NCBI GenBank assembly: GCA_036397475.1
Contig: DASWIV010000159.1
Location: 1-17,279, forward strand
Reading direction: 5' to 3'
DNA from: DASWIV01 sp036397475
GTDB taxonomy: Bacteria; JAJVIF01; JAPKYR01
Length of the DNA stretch: 17,279 bases
Position 1 is the first letter of the stretch. The number at the start of each line of letters is the position of its first letter. Below are positions 8,502 through 15,074 of the stretch, piece by piece. Both the position numbers and the translations under genes were made by a program. The notes beneath the pieces were generated by a model. It saw only the letters and a list, made by a program, of their open reading frames with translations, was not told the origin of the DNA and did not search any database.

Positions 8502-9442
8502 CAGTCCCTCAACCCCTTTCCCGTCAGGTGCAGGAACACACTTTCGAGATTCGGCTCCCTCACGCGGACATTCGTAACCGACGCCCCCATGTCATTTATC
8601 TGCTTGATTATCCCCCCGAGTTTTTCCCCGGCCTTTTCGGTGTTGAGATAAAGTGTGCCATCGGAAAATTTCGGCTTCATTTCATTAAAGGTTTCATTCA
8701 CAAACGCCTGTTTTTCCTCAGGGAGATTTTCCAGGTGTATTTCCACAAGGTCAGTACTTCCAACCATCGCAATCAGATCTTCCTTCGTGCCGTTCGCGAT
8801 AACTTTACCATGGTCGATAATCGAGACGTTATGACACAGCCGCTCGACCTCTTCCATGTAATGCGACGTGTAAATTATGGTGACTCCCAGTTCATGCAGT
8901 TTTTCAATAACTTCAAATATCAGGTTTCGCGACTGGGGATCGATCCCTACAGTCGGTTCATCCATAAGAATAAATTTCGGGCTGTGAAGAATACTCGCCG
9001 CGATATTGATCCGTCGCTTCATGCCGCCCGAGTACGTACTGATCCTGTCATTCTGGCGGTCTGCAAGCCCGACCAAATGCAGCACTTCATCGATTCTTCC
9101 TTTCGCCGATGATCTGTTTAAACCATAGAGTTCGCTGTAAAATTCCAGGTTCTCACGCGCGGACAATTTGCCGTAGAGGCTGATCTCCTGCGGAATAACT
9201 CCCATCGACTGTTTGAGTTCGATCGTCGGCTCTTTAATTTTCTCACCGTAATACTCAAGGCCTCCTGAATCGGGGGCAAGGACACCTGAAATGATATTTA
9301 TCAGTGTCGATTTACCCGCGCCATTCGGACCGAGCAGCCCGAATGTTTCGCCTGAATTCACAGTCAGGCTGATCGTATCAAGGGCGGTCAGGTCTCCGAA
9401 TTTTTTTGTTATACCGGATACGACAAGTGCGGCTTGTGTCAT
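8501..9442 (-). CDS. ABC-2 exporter ATP-binding protein
   Basis: 313 residues of the CcmA/DrrA type. Visible motifs: Walker A G-P-N-G-A-G-K-S (38-45), Q-loop Gln85, signature Y-S-G-G-M-K-R (137-143), Walker B F-I-L-M-D-E-P (158-164) with catalytic Glu162, and H-loop His194 in Y-T-S-H-Y-M. The C-terminal extension (about 215-313) ends in V-R-E-P-N-L-E-S-V-F-L, the usual DrrA-like tail. It energises the permease encoded immediately downstream. The start has no Shine-Dalgarno site; a TATACT hexamer ends 7 nt before the ATG, suggesting a leaderless message. Confidence 0.95.
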   Translation of the reverse strand: MTQAALVVSGITKKFGDLTALDTISLTVNSGETFGLLGPNGAGKSTLINIISGVLAPDSGGLEYYGEKIKEPTIELKQSMGVIPQEISLYGKLSARENLEFYSELYGLNRSSAKGRIDEVLHLVGLADRQNDRISTYSGGMKRRINIAASILHSPKFILMDEPTVGIDPQSRNLIFEVIEKLHELGVTIIYTSHYMEEVERLCHNVSIIDHGKVIANGTKEDLIAMVGSTDLVEIHLENLPEEKQAFVNETFNEMKPKFSDGTLYLNTEKAGEKLGGIIKQINDMGASVTNVRVREPNLESVFLHLTGKGLRD

Positions 9443-9481
9443 GATTGGGAGTATAAAATCATTATTTTAATTTGAACGCAA
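9443..9481 (-). promoter_or_regulatory. Probable leaderless promoter of the ABC exporter operon
   Basis: On the minus strand TATACT (9450-9455) is followed by exactly 7 nt and then the ATG at 9442. No purine-rich ribosome site lies between. The -35 is unclear (TTCAAA at 15 nt spacing or TTGCGT at 20). Transcription would begin at or next to the start codon. Confidence 0.5.
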
Positions 9482-9483
9482 AT

Positions 9484-9831
9484 TTAATTCTTCCACCATA
9501 TCTGCCTGCGCTGAAGTTTCCCATCCGTGCGGTTCTGAAGATCGATGATCTCCTCGTCCGACATGCCCGCGAATGAATGAACATAACTGACATTTTCATC
9601 CACCCTATCGACACTGTCCATCCCAATGATCATCGTCGAGATGGGAAGCGACATCGTGTAATGCAGGCTTCGCTCCAGATCTCCCCCTTCAGTAGCCAGG
9701 CGCCCCATGGCGTAGACTTTCATTGCGACAATCGAGACGCCTTTTTGTTTCATCTCCGGCAGAAAGTCCCTGTAAAAATTCGGCTCGAACAATCTGTCTG
9801 TTATCCCGAGGGGAAAAAGCACGCTCTCAAA
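9484..9831 (-). pseudogene. C-terminal remnant of an aldo/keto reductase
   Basis: About 115 residues matching the last third of the aldo/keto reductase family. It has the V-L-F-P-L strand, the K-G-V-S-I-V-A-M-K-V-Y segment with G-R-L after it, then L-P-I-S-T-M-I-I-G-M-D-S and D-E-N-V, which form the cofactor-binding end. The N-terminal two-thirds, holding the catalytic Asp/Tyr/Lys/His, is missing, so no enzyme can be made. Upstream it is fused in frame to a fragment of a propeller lipoprotein. The stop lies about 40 bases before the ABC exporter start. Best read as a deletion product. Confidence 0.8.
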
Positions 9832-10284
9832 CCAGTTGAGACCCCACATGTATTCCGACGAAGAACTTAGCTTTATTACGAATGCATCGCCGAACGGGTC
9901 CTTCGAATCATGGATATCCTCTCCTGTTCCAGGATCGAAGTCGACCCATTGGCTGAATCCGCCTCCGATAATTCTGTTCCCCGCTGATCGAAATCAATGT
10001 CGCCGATAGCGAACATGCCTCCACTCAATGTCTGCCACGTGAGAACTTCCTGGTAATTTCCGTTGGTATCGAATTCACTCAAAAAACCGCCCTCGGAAGC
10101 TGACGGCTGATCTACTTCCGGTCCGGGATCAAAACCAGTCGCCCCATCAAACATACCGGCGTGCGGATGGGGTAGAATTCCCGGATAAATCTGGATCAGT
10201 TGGGGAAATTGGATCGGAATTTCCGCCAGATGAACACGCTACACAGGCGGCTAATAGTAAGACAATTCCAGTCAGCTTATACAT
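9832..10284 (-). pseudogene. Frameshifted remnant of a third SBBP-type propeller lipoprotein gene
   Basis: An intact start (ATG at 10284, GGGAG site upstream) encodes a lipoprotein signal peptide with Cys residues at 14 and 17 and the mature start C-S-S-G-G-N-S-D-P-I-S-P, close in style to the seven-blade lipoprotein. After about 45 codons the frame ends at TGA. Coding similarity continues in a second frame (F-D-P-G-P-E-V-D-Q ... F-D-T-N-G-N-Y) from about 10154. Near 9986-9990 it shifts again: G-D-I-D-F-D continues as S-A-G-N-R-I-I-G-G-G-F in a third frame, which a single missing base explains. The third frame runs V-D-F-D-P-G ... Y-M-W-G-L-N-W and then directly into the aldo/keto reductase remnant. 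At most two blades remain. Confidence 0.85.
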
Positions 10285-10352
10285 TAGGCTTCTCCCGTAG
10301 CTGTTGGTTTGGCTTGATAATTATTATACGCTTCAGAGTTCGAAAATGTTCA
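10285..10352 (-). promoter_or_regulatory. Intact promoter and ribosome site of the lipoprotein remnant
   Basis: On the minus strand TGAACA (10347-10352), an 18-base spacer and a perfect TATAAT (10323-10328) precede the start by about 38 bases, with GGGAG near the ATG. The promoter begins within a few bases of the oppF stop codon. It looks functional although the gene is broken, so a short signal-peptide-like product may still be made. Confidence 0.6.
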
Positions 10353-10357
10353 CTTAA

Positions 10358-11380
10358 CTATGCAGAAACCTGGCTGTCGGAATTTTTTCTGCTGCCATCC
10401 TCACTGAATAAATGGCATTCTGCCCAGTGCGTTTCAGAAAAATTTATTGTGGGGGGATTTTGTGTGCGGCATTCGTCCATGACGTATGGGCATCGCGTGT
10501 GGAAACGGCATCCCGACGGGGGATTCTTAGGCGACGGCGGGTCTCCTTCAAGCAGAATTCGCTCACGCTTCATTTTTGGATCGGGGACAGGCACCGCGCT
10601 CATCAATGCTTCCGTGTACGGGTGCCTCGGATTGCTGTATAACTCCTCGCTCGGAGCGTACTCGACAATCTTCCCAAGATACATTACCGCGACATCGTCT
10701 GAGATGTGACGCACAATTGATAGATCGTGAGCGATAAATAAATAGGTCAGCCCGAACTGCTTCTGCAGATCCTGGAATAAATTGACGACCTGTGCCTGTA
10801 TCGAAACATCGAGAGCGCTGACAGGTTCGTCGCAGACTATCAGTTTTGGGTTCAACGCTAGTGCCCGCGCGACCCCGATACGCTGTTTCTGCCCTCCTGA
10901 AAATTCATGCGGGTAACGGTTCGCGGAATCGGGATTCAACCCGACAATTTCCATCAGCTCACGTACACGGTTCTTCTTTTCCTTACCGCGCACCACATTG
11001 AAAATTTCCAGCGGTTCGGCGATCGCGTTTCCGACAGGTAAACGTGGATTCAAACTCGCCTGCGGATCCTGGAAAACTATCTGCATATCTTTACGAAGTT
11101 CGCGCAAAGATCTCCTGTCGAGATCGGTGATGTCTTTTCCGTTGAAAATTATCGACCCCGACGTCGGCTCGTGGAGCCTGAGAATCACACGTCCGAGTGT
11201 CGATTTTCCGCATCCTGACTCACCGACCAGCCCTAGCGTTTTTCCCTTTTCGAGTTTGAATGAGACACCGTCGACAGCCTTCACCGCGCCGACCTGTTTC
11301 TGGAAGATTATCCCGCGGATAATCGGAAAATGTTTGACGAGATCCTGCGTCTTGAGGAGTATTTGTCCGTTCGTTAGCAT
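10358..11380 (-). CDS. oppF: Oligopeptide/dipeptide ABC transporter ATP-binding protein (OppF/DppF type)
   Basis: 340 residues, normal for OppF. Walker A G-E-S-G-C-G-K-S-T (53-61), Q-loop Gln104 in F-Q-D-P, signature F-S-G-G-Q-K-Q-R (160-167), Walker B L-I-V-C-D-E-P (180-186) and switch His218 are all present. The C-terminal regulatory tail has the P-R-H-P-Y-T motif and four cysteines (291, 297, 304, 322) matching the iron-sulfur ligands known in Dpp/Opp ATPases. With OppD it would drive peptide uptake. The matching permeases and binding protein are not in the window. It has its own promoter, separated by 160 bases from the membrane-protein genes upstream. A TAA lies in frame 15 bases before the ATG, which therefore is the first possible ATG start. 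Confidence 0.95.
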   Translation of the reverse strand: MLTNGQILLKTQDLVKHFPIIRGIIFQKQVGAVKAVDGVSFKLEKGKTLGLVGESGCGKSTLGRVILRLHEPTSGSIIFNGKDITDLDRRSLRELRKDMQIVFQDPQASLNPRLPVGNAIAEPLEIFNVVRGKEKKNRVRELMEIVGLNPDSANRYPHEFSGGQKQRIGVARALALNPKLIVCDEPVSALDVSIQAQVVNLFQDLQKQFGLTYLFIAHDLSIVRHISDDVAVMYLGKIVEYAPSEELYSNPRHPYTEALMSAVPVPDPKMKRERILLEGDPPSPKNPPSGCRFHTRCPYVMDECRTQNPPTINFSETHWAECHLFSEDGSRKNSDSQVSA

Positions 11381-11397
11381 GTATTGAGGGTATTATA
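11381..11397 (-). promoter_or_regulatory. Near-leaderless promoter of oppF
   Basis: Perfect TATAAT (11392-11397) ends 11 nt before the oppF ATG, so the 5' leader would be about 4-5 nt. The intervening bases are pyrimidine-rich, with no Shine-Dalgarno match. No convincing -35 is present. Confidence 0.5.
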
Positions 11398-11516
11398 CAT
11401 GCTTTACACAAGCTCGACTCGCTATGGAACCTGAGCCCATTCGTAAGATTGGCGCTAATGGTGAATCCTTCATTTAGGATTTGGGGATTATGAAATGTGT
11501 GGATATCAGCACCAGG

Positions 11517-11547
11517 TTGACACCTGAGCTCAGGACCCTGTTATAGG
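11517..11547 (+). promoter_or_regulatory. Promoter-like element with internal palindrome, antisense to neighbouring genes
   Basis: Plus-strand TTGACA (11517-11522) and TATAGG (11542-11547) are 19 bases apart. The spacer contains a perfect 12-bp palindrome, CCTGAGCTCAGG (11523-11534). It would transcribe against the 185-residue membrane gene. No plus-strand gene follows. The rest of the 11398-11516 gap shows nothing else I can name. Confidence 0.25.
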
Positions 11548-12098
11548 AGAGGTAATGGATTTTTAGGATATCGAAGCTTATCGTGCGAAAATGAATCCAC
11601 ATGCCTGAATAATTTCATGGCGACTTCAAATGGTATTTGATCCCTGTCCTGATCTATTATCTCTATCTTATTCCTCAGGATCTTTTCAGTGGTGAGTACA
11701 GGTTCGTCAAGCCTTTCCAGAGTTTTCGCAAAAGCGATTATTTGCTTCCTTGCATCCCGAATTGGTGCTACGGACCTGTTAAGGATGTGAATTATCCAAA
11801 ATCCCGCAAGTAACATCATGGCTGAAACTATCAGTGGAATTGAGCTTACAAATTCCAGAAAATAAAAAACTGCCAGTACAATCAAAATTCCGAAACACAT
11901 GATAATAAAGCATGGCGCGTTATACCCGAATCCAAGAATTAACCATGGAAATGAATCGACATAGAGCAATGACTGGTCCAACCAGGGCATTTTTCCAACA
12001 TCGGAATATCCAGTGTAATACTCCTTAATTTCAGTAAAATTCTGCTTCCATTTAATTAAGGACCTGAATAGCTCAGGACTGGATTGGTAATCCTCCAT
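11541..12098 (-). CDS. Small membrane protein, third member of a tandem paralog set
   Basis: 185 residues, no family recognised. Soluble N-terminus (about 1-48), two hydrophobic segments (about 60-83 and 86-107), then a cytoplasmic-looking C-terminal part starting R-D-A-R-K-Q-I-I-A-F-A-K-T-L-E-R-L. That last motif and its position after the membrane hairpin match the two genes upstream, pointing to a shared origin. No good ribosome site precedes the ATG. The frame stays open for 11 codons upstream to a TAA, without another standard start. It is the last gene before oppF. Confidence 0.6.
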   Translation of the reverse strand: MEDYQSSPELFRSLIKWKQNFTEIKEYYTGYSDVGKMPWLDQSLLYVDSFPWLILGFGYNAPCFIIMCFGILIVLAVFYFLEFVSSIPLIVSAMMLLAGFWIIHILNRSVAPIRDARKQIIAFAKTLERLDEPVLTTEKILRNKIEIIDQDRDQIPFEVAMKLFRHVDSFSHDKLRYPKNPLPLL

Positions 12099-12163
12099 TG
12101 CAGTCGCAGGATCTGCATAAACTTTCTCTTAATAAACAGCCAGCCTGATTTCCCTTACTCGTC

Positions 12164-12739
12164 TCATTTCTGTCCAAGGAATGTTTCTGATATCTCTTCA
12201 GTAGATTTTATTTTCTCGACGACCTGAGTAAAACTAAGTTCGTTCCAGTCCATATCCCTGAAGTCGAACCCGTTCCTCACCACGAAACCATCCTCCGTTA
12301 CGACCATCTCGGGCTTACTAAGTTTCTCAAGATTTTTGATAAATTCGATAATTTCCCCGCGAGTATCGCCCTCCCTGCGTTTCACCTTGATTATTCCGAA
12401 CCTGGCGAGCAGATTTACGACAATTACGATCCCTCCAAATAGCAGAAACACTATCGCCAATCCGATTAATGCCTTTATGAGAAATAATATTCCGATGATG
12501 ATCGCGATAACTGTAACGACACCACTGAACACTGTCGAAAACCCCAGCAGTGCGCATCCCGATAAACAGAATAATATGTCATCGAACGGTGAAAGAAAAA
12601 ACGCGAGGCACCCGGGGACCTTAACCTTCTGGTACTGGTGTTTGAGGCGAACCAGATCCTGCAGGCGGCTGCGCATTTCGGCGAATCTCTTAAGGTAATC
12701 GCGATATTTGAGTTCTGCCTCGTTCTTATCTACGAACAA
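12164..12739 (-). CDS. Small membrane protein, second member of a tandem paralog set
   Basis: About 191 residues, no family recognised. Charged helical N-terminus (about 6-40, K-Y-R-D-Y-L-K-R-F), a long hydrophobic block with two to three membrane segments (about 48-115, very Ile/Val/Leu-rich), then a basic linker and a C-terminal part with R-G-E-I-I-E-F-I-K-N-L-E-K-L. The start is uncertain. TTG at 12739 is the only standard start near the N-terminus and lacks a ribosome site. The frame is open for a further 12 plausible-looking codons to a TGA at 12776-12778. It lies 46 bases after the upstream paralog. Confidence 0.6.
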   Translation of the reverse strand: MFVDKNEAELKYRDYLKRFAEMRSRLQDLVRLKHQYQKVKVPGCLAFFLSPFDDILFCLSGCALLGFSTVFSGVVTVIAIIIGILFLIKALIGLAIVFLLFGGIVIVVNLLARFGIIKVKRREGDTRGEIIEFIKNLEKLSKPEMVVTEDGFVVRNGFDFRDMDWNELSFTQVVEKIKSTEEISETFLGQK

Positions 12740-12785
12740 TTCATCGGATTTTATGTCGATATGGATTATTTCATATCACCGATTA

Positions 12786-13574
12786 TCAGATATTTTTAAG
12801 GATAACCTCGGCTGTCGAATCCATTTTTCTCAACTGCTCGACAACCTTTCCCGGCTCGACACGCTTTTCATCCTCATCCAGTATCTCGACACCATCGACC
12901 ACCAGGAAAAACTGTTTGGGAGAGCCGGCATTCAGATATTTTTCATGTACCTCATCGGTTATGTTCAACCGGATATCTTCGAAGTGCACCTTGTATCCTC
13001 CGAATGGATTTTCGTACACGTCCGTGATCATAAAAGTTTCAGCCCTTGGATCGGCAATACTGTCAAATTCATTCACGAATTTGATGAAGTCCAGCCGGGA
13101 GTTATTTGGGTATTCGGCTTTGCGGACCCATTTTTCTGCCTGCTTAACCCTGATCAGCCAGAAAATTATGACCACTGCATCGAATACCGCCGTTATCATG
13201 GGATGAATGTGCCACGTCATGAATTGAAGAATCACGAACATGGTCACCATGAACGAGATTATGAATGTCGCTATCACCCAGAAAAGACATCCGGACGTGC
13301 CATAGGGCACCTGTTTGAGATTCGCCCCGGTTATCATCCCCAGCACGCCAAGGCTGACTTCCTTACGGACATAAGCTTCCCTGAGTTTTACAAATGTCTG
13401 GTAGTGCGGCTTGAGTATCTCGTGGACTGCCTTCGAATATTTAATAGCGTCATCGACCTCGTCCTTGCGGAAGTACATCGTCTGATTCGATTCCTTGAAC
13501 TCGAGATCCTCGCCTTCTCGATTTAAATGAATCTTGACCTTTTTTATTGGAAGAACACTCATTAATTTCAGCAA
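12786..13574 (-). CDS. Membrane protein, first member of a tandem paralog set
   Basis: About 262 residues, no family recognised. N-terminal soluble part (about 1-90; K-V-K-I-H-L-N-R-E and M-Y-F-R-K-D-E-V), two membrane segments (about 95-118 and 124-143), then S-R-L-D-F-I-K-F-V-N-E-F and a mixed alpha/beta C-terminus (F-F-L-V-V-D-G-V-E-I-L). Start choice: TTG at 13574 has GAGGAA six bases upstream, inside the end of oppD; ATG at 13562 has no such site, so TTG is preferred. The gap to oppD is 3 bases, implying co-translation with it. Confidence 0.65.
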   Translation of the reverse strand: MLKLMSVLPIKKVKIHLNREGEDLEFKESNQTMYFRKDEVDDAIKYSKAVHEILKPHYQTFVKLREAYVRKEVSLGVLGMITGANLKQVPYGTSGCLFWVIATFIISFMVTMFVILQFMTWHIHPMITAVFDAVVIIFWLIRVKQAEKWVRKAEYPNNSRLDFIKFVNEFDSIADPRAETFMITDVYENPFGGYKVHFEDIRLNITDEVHEKYLNAGSPKQFFLVVDGVEILDEDEKRVEPGKVVEQLRKMDSTAEVILKNI

Positions 13575-13577
13575 AAT

Positions 13578-14639
13578 TCATTCCTCGGAAAACAGGAAGC
13601 ATCTTACCCGCCTGTTACCTTTTGTGTAAATTTCATCCGGACGGTGCTGCCTGCAATGCGACTCACCGTGTTTCGTTTCATGCTTCATATCGCATCTGTC
13701 CACAAACGGACAACCAGGCGGAAGCGCGGCCAGGTTTGGCGGCTGTCCGCTGATCGGATTCAGCCTGTCTGTTTTTTCATCTATACGTGGAAGGCATTTC
13801 AGCAAACCCCTGGTATACGGATGCCGCGGGTCCGTGAATACCTGCTCGACTGTCCCCTCCTCCATCACGATTCCCCCGTACATCACAACAACTCTGGAAC
13901 ATGTTTCTGCCACAACCCCCAGATCATGAGTGATCATCCATACTGCCATCCCGGTCTCATCCTGCAGTTTTTTGATGAGTTCCAGGATCTGCGCCTGGAT
14001 CGTCACGTCCAGTGCGGTCGTCGGCTCATCGGCTATCAGCAGCGACGGATTGCAGCTCAGCGCCATCGCGATCATTATCCGCTGGCGCATTCCTCCCGAC
14101 ATCTGGAAAGGAAACGACCTCATCCTTTCATCCGGCAGTGGAATACCCACAAGCTTGAGCATTTCGATCCCGTGGTCCCAGGCCTCCCGTTTTTTCATTC
14201 CGCGATGGACGATGAGGGATTCGCAAATCTGGTTCCCGACCGTCATTACCGGATTCAGGCTGGTCATGGGATCTTGAAATATCATGGCGATGTCGTTGCC
14301 ACGGATATCCCGCATGGATTTTTCGGAAAATTTCAGGATGTCTTTTCCGCGGAACAGAACCGATCCGCCCGCGTATTCCCCTGGAGGGGTCTGTATCAGT
14401 TTGAGAACCGATAATGCGGTGACCGATTTGCCGCTCCCGCTTTCCCCGACCACCCCGAGCGCTTCGCCGGCTTTGATGTCAAAACTGACATCGTCGACAG
14501 CTTTGACTATCCCCTCGTCGGTATGAAACCAGGTCCGAAGATTACGGATAGACAAAAGAGCACCATCGGACGGTGCTTCTGTTTTTGTTTCTGTGATTGG
14601 GTTGGCGGATTCGGTCGTCTTCATTTGACTGTCCGCCAT
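13578..14639 (-). CDS. oppD: Oligopeptide/dipeptide ABC transporter ATP-binding protein (OppD/DppD type)
   Basis: 353 residues. Walker A G-E-S-G-S-G-K-S (65-72), Q-loop Gln122, signature M-S-G-G-M-R-Q-R (180-187), Walker B L-L-I-A-D-E-P (200-206) and switch His238 are intact. The C-terminal tail has P-R-H-P-Y-T-R-G-L and cysteines 310, 316, 329 and 347, fitting the Opp/Dpp iron-sulfur site. The first 27 residues are a Thr/Glu/Ala-rich extension unusual for the family. ATG at 14639 lacks a ribosome site, whereas an in-frame ATG five codons later has GGCGGA upstream and may be the real start. It follows secG by 12 bases and should be cotranscribed with it. Confidence 0.93.
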   Translation of the reverse strand: MADSQMKTTESANPITETKTEAPSDGALLSIRNLRTWFHTDEGIVKAVDDVSFDIKAGEALGVVGESGSGKSVTALSVLKLIQTPPGEYAGGSVLFRGKDILKFSEKSMRDIRGNDIAMIFQDPMTSLNPVMTVGNQICESLIVHRGMKKREAWDHGIEMLKLVGIPLPDERMRSFPFQMSGGMRQRIMIAMALSCNPSLLIADEPTTALDVTIQAQILELIKKLQDETGMAVWMITHDLGVVAETCSRVVVMYGGIVMEEGTVEQVFTDPRHPYTRGLLKCLPRIDEKTDRLNPISGQPPNLAALPPGCPFVDRCDMKHETKHGESHCRQHRPDEIYTKGNRRVRCFLFSEE

Positions 14640-14651
14640 TAAGGATAACGG

Positions 14652-14885
14652 TTAAACACCAAGCAGGTCAATAATTACGGCGAGTCCTACAAATGCCAGT
14701 CCAAGCCATGTGATGCCCCTGCGCATTCCTTCATCCATGCCCTTGACGCCTCTCATACCCTGGTCCATTCCACCCATGATACCCGACAATCCGCCGGATT
14801 TCTGCTGGGAAAACAAGACCCCCATGATAAGAAGCGCGCAAATTACGATGTAAATAACTTTTAGTAATGTTCCAAATGCAGCCAT
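14652..14885 (-). CDS. secG: Protein translocase subunit SecG
   Basis: 77 residues, the size expected for SecG. Two membrane segments (about 5-25 and 57-75) flank a Gly/Met-rich loop. The segment L-F-S-Q-Q-K-S-G-G-L-S-G-I-M-G-G after the first helix is the characteristic SecG motif. It assists SecYE in preprotein export, including export of the lipoproteins in this window. The loop contains a small internal duplication (M-D-Q-G-M-R-G and M-D-E-G-M-R-R-G). It is the first gene of the minus-strand operon leading into oppD. Confidence 0.85.
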   Translation of the reverse strand: MAAFGTLLKVIYIVICALLIMGVLFSQQKSGGLSGIMGGMDQGMRGVKGMDEGMRRGITWLGLAFVGLAVIIDLLGV

Positions 14886-14952
14886 AACGCATAGGTCCCT
14901 GTCCTTTTCCAGAGAGCCGACGGATTTTACACCCTAATGTTGGATTTCGCAA
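14886..14952 (-). promoter_or_regulatory. Promoter of the secG-oppD operon
   Basis: On the minus strand TTGCGA (14947-14952), a 17-base spacer and TAAAAT (14924-14929) lie about 40 bases before the secG ATG. The leader of roughly 30 nt contains an AGGGAC ribosome-site candidate about 10 nt before the start. This is an ordinary led promoter, unlike those of several neighbours. Confidence 0.6.
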
Positions 14953-15058
14953 GGCTTTTAGGATATTCCAGCAATATAAAAATAATATCGGAAAATATCA
15001 GATTTTAGGATGGATTAATAGCAGTAATGGTTTTTATCTATAAAATGCCTTTCTGTGG

Positions 15059-15074
15059 TGATATAATCCCCGCC
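15059..15074 (+). promoter_or_regulatory. Extended -10, leaderless promoter of the nitroreductase gene
   Basis: TG at 15059-15060, one base, then a perfect TATAAT (15062-15067) make an extended -10 element. Exactly 7 nt separate it from ATG at 15075. No Shine-Dalgarno site is possible in the 7 bases CCCCGCC. The -35 is weak, as is common with extended -10 promoters. Confidence 0.6.

Noticed and set aside
7788..8651. 287-codon plus-strand reading frame opposite the ABC exporter genes
   Set aside because: Antisense to both ABC genes, with a His/Arg/Phe-rich composition typical of shadow frames.
9876..10154. Separate 92-residue gene with F-D-P-G motif
   Set aside because: It is one frame of a frameshifted lipoprotein remnant; its last 30 codons are out of frame with the blade motif that continues in another frame.
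12708..13526. 272-codon plus-strand reading frame opposite the first membrane paralog
   Set aside because: The minus-strand frame has clear membrane segments, a ribosome site and operon context; the plus-strand protein has none of these.
15027..15074. 16-residue N-terminal extension of the nitroreductase
   Set aside because: It would translate the extended -10 promoter; family similarity starts after the ATG at 15075.
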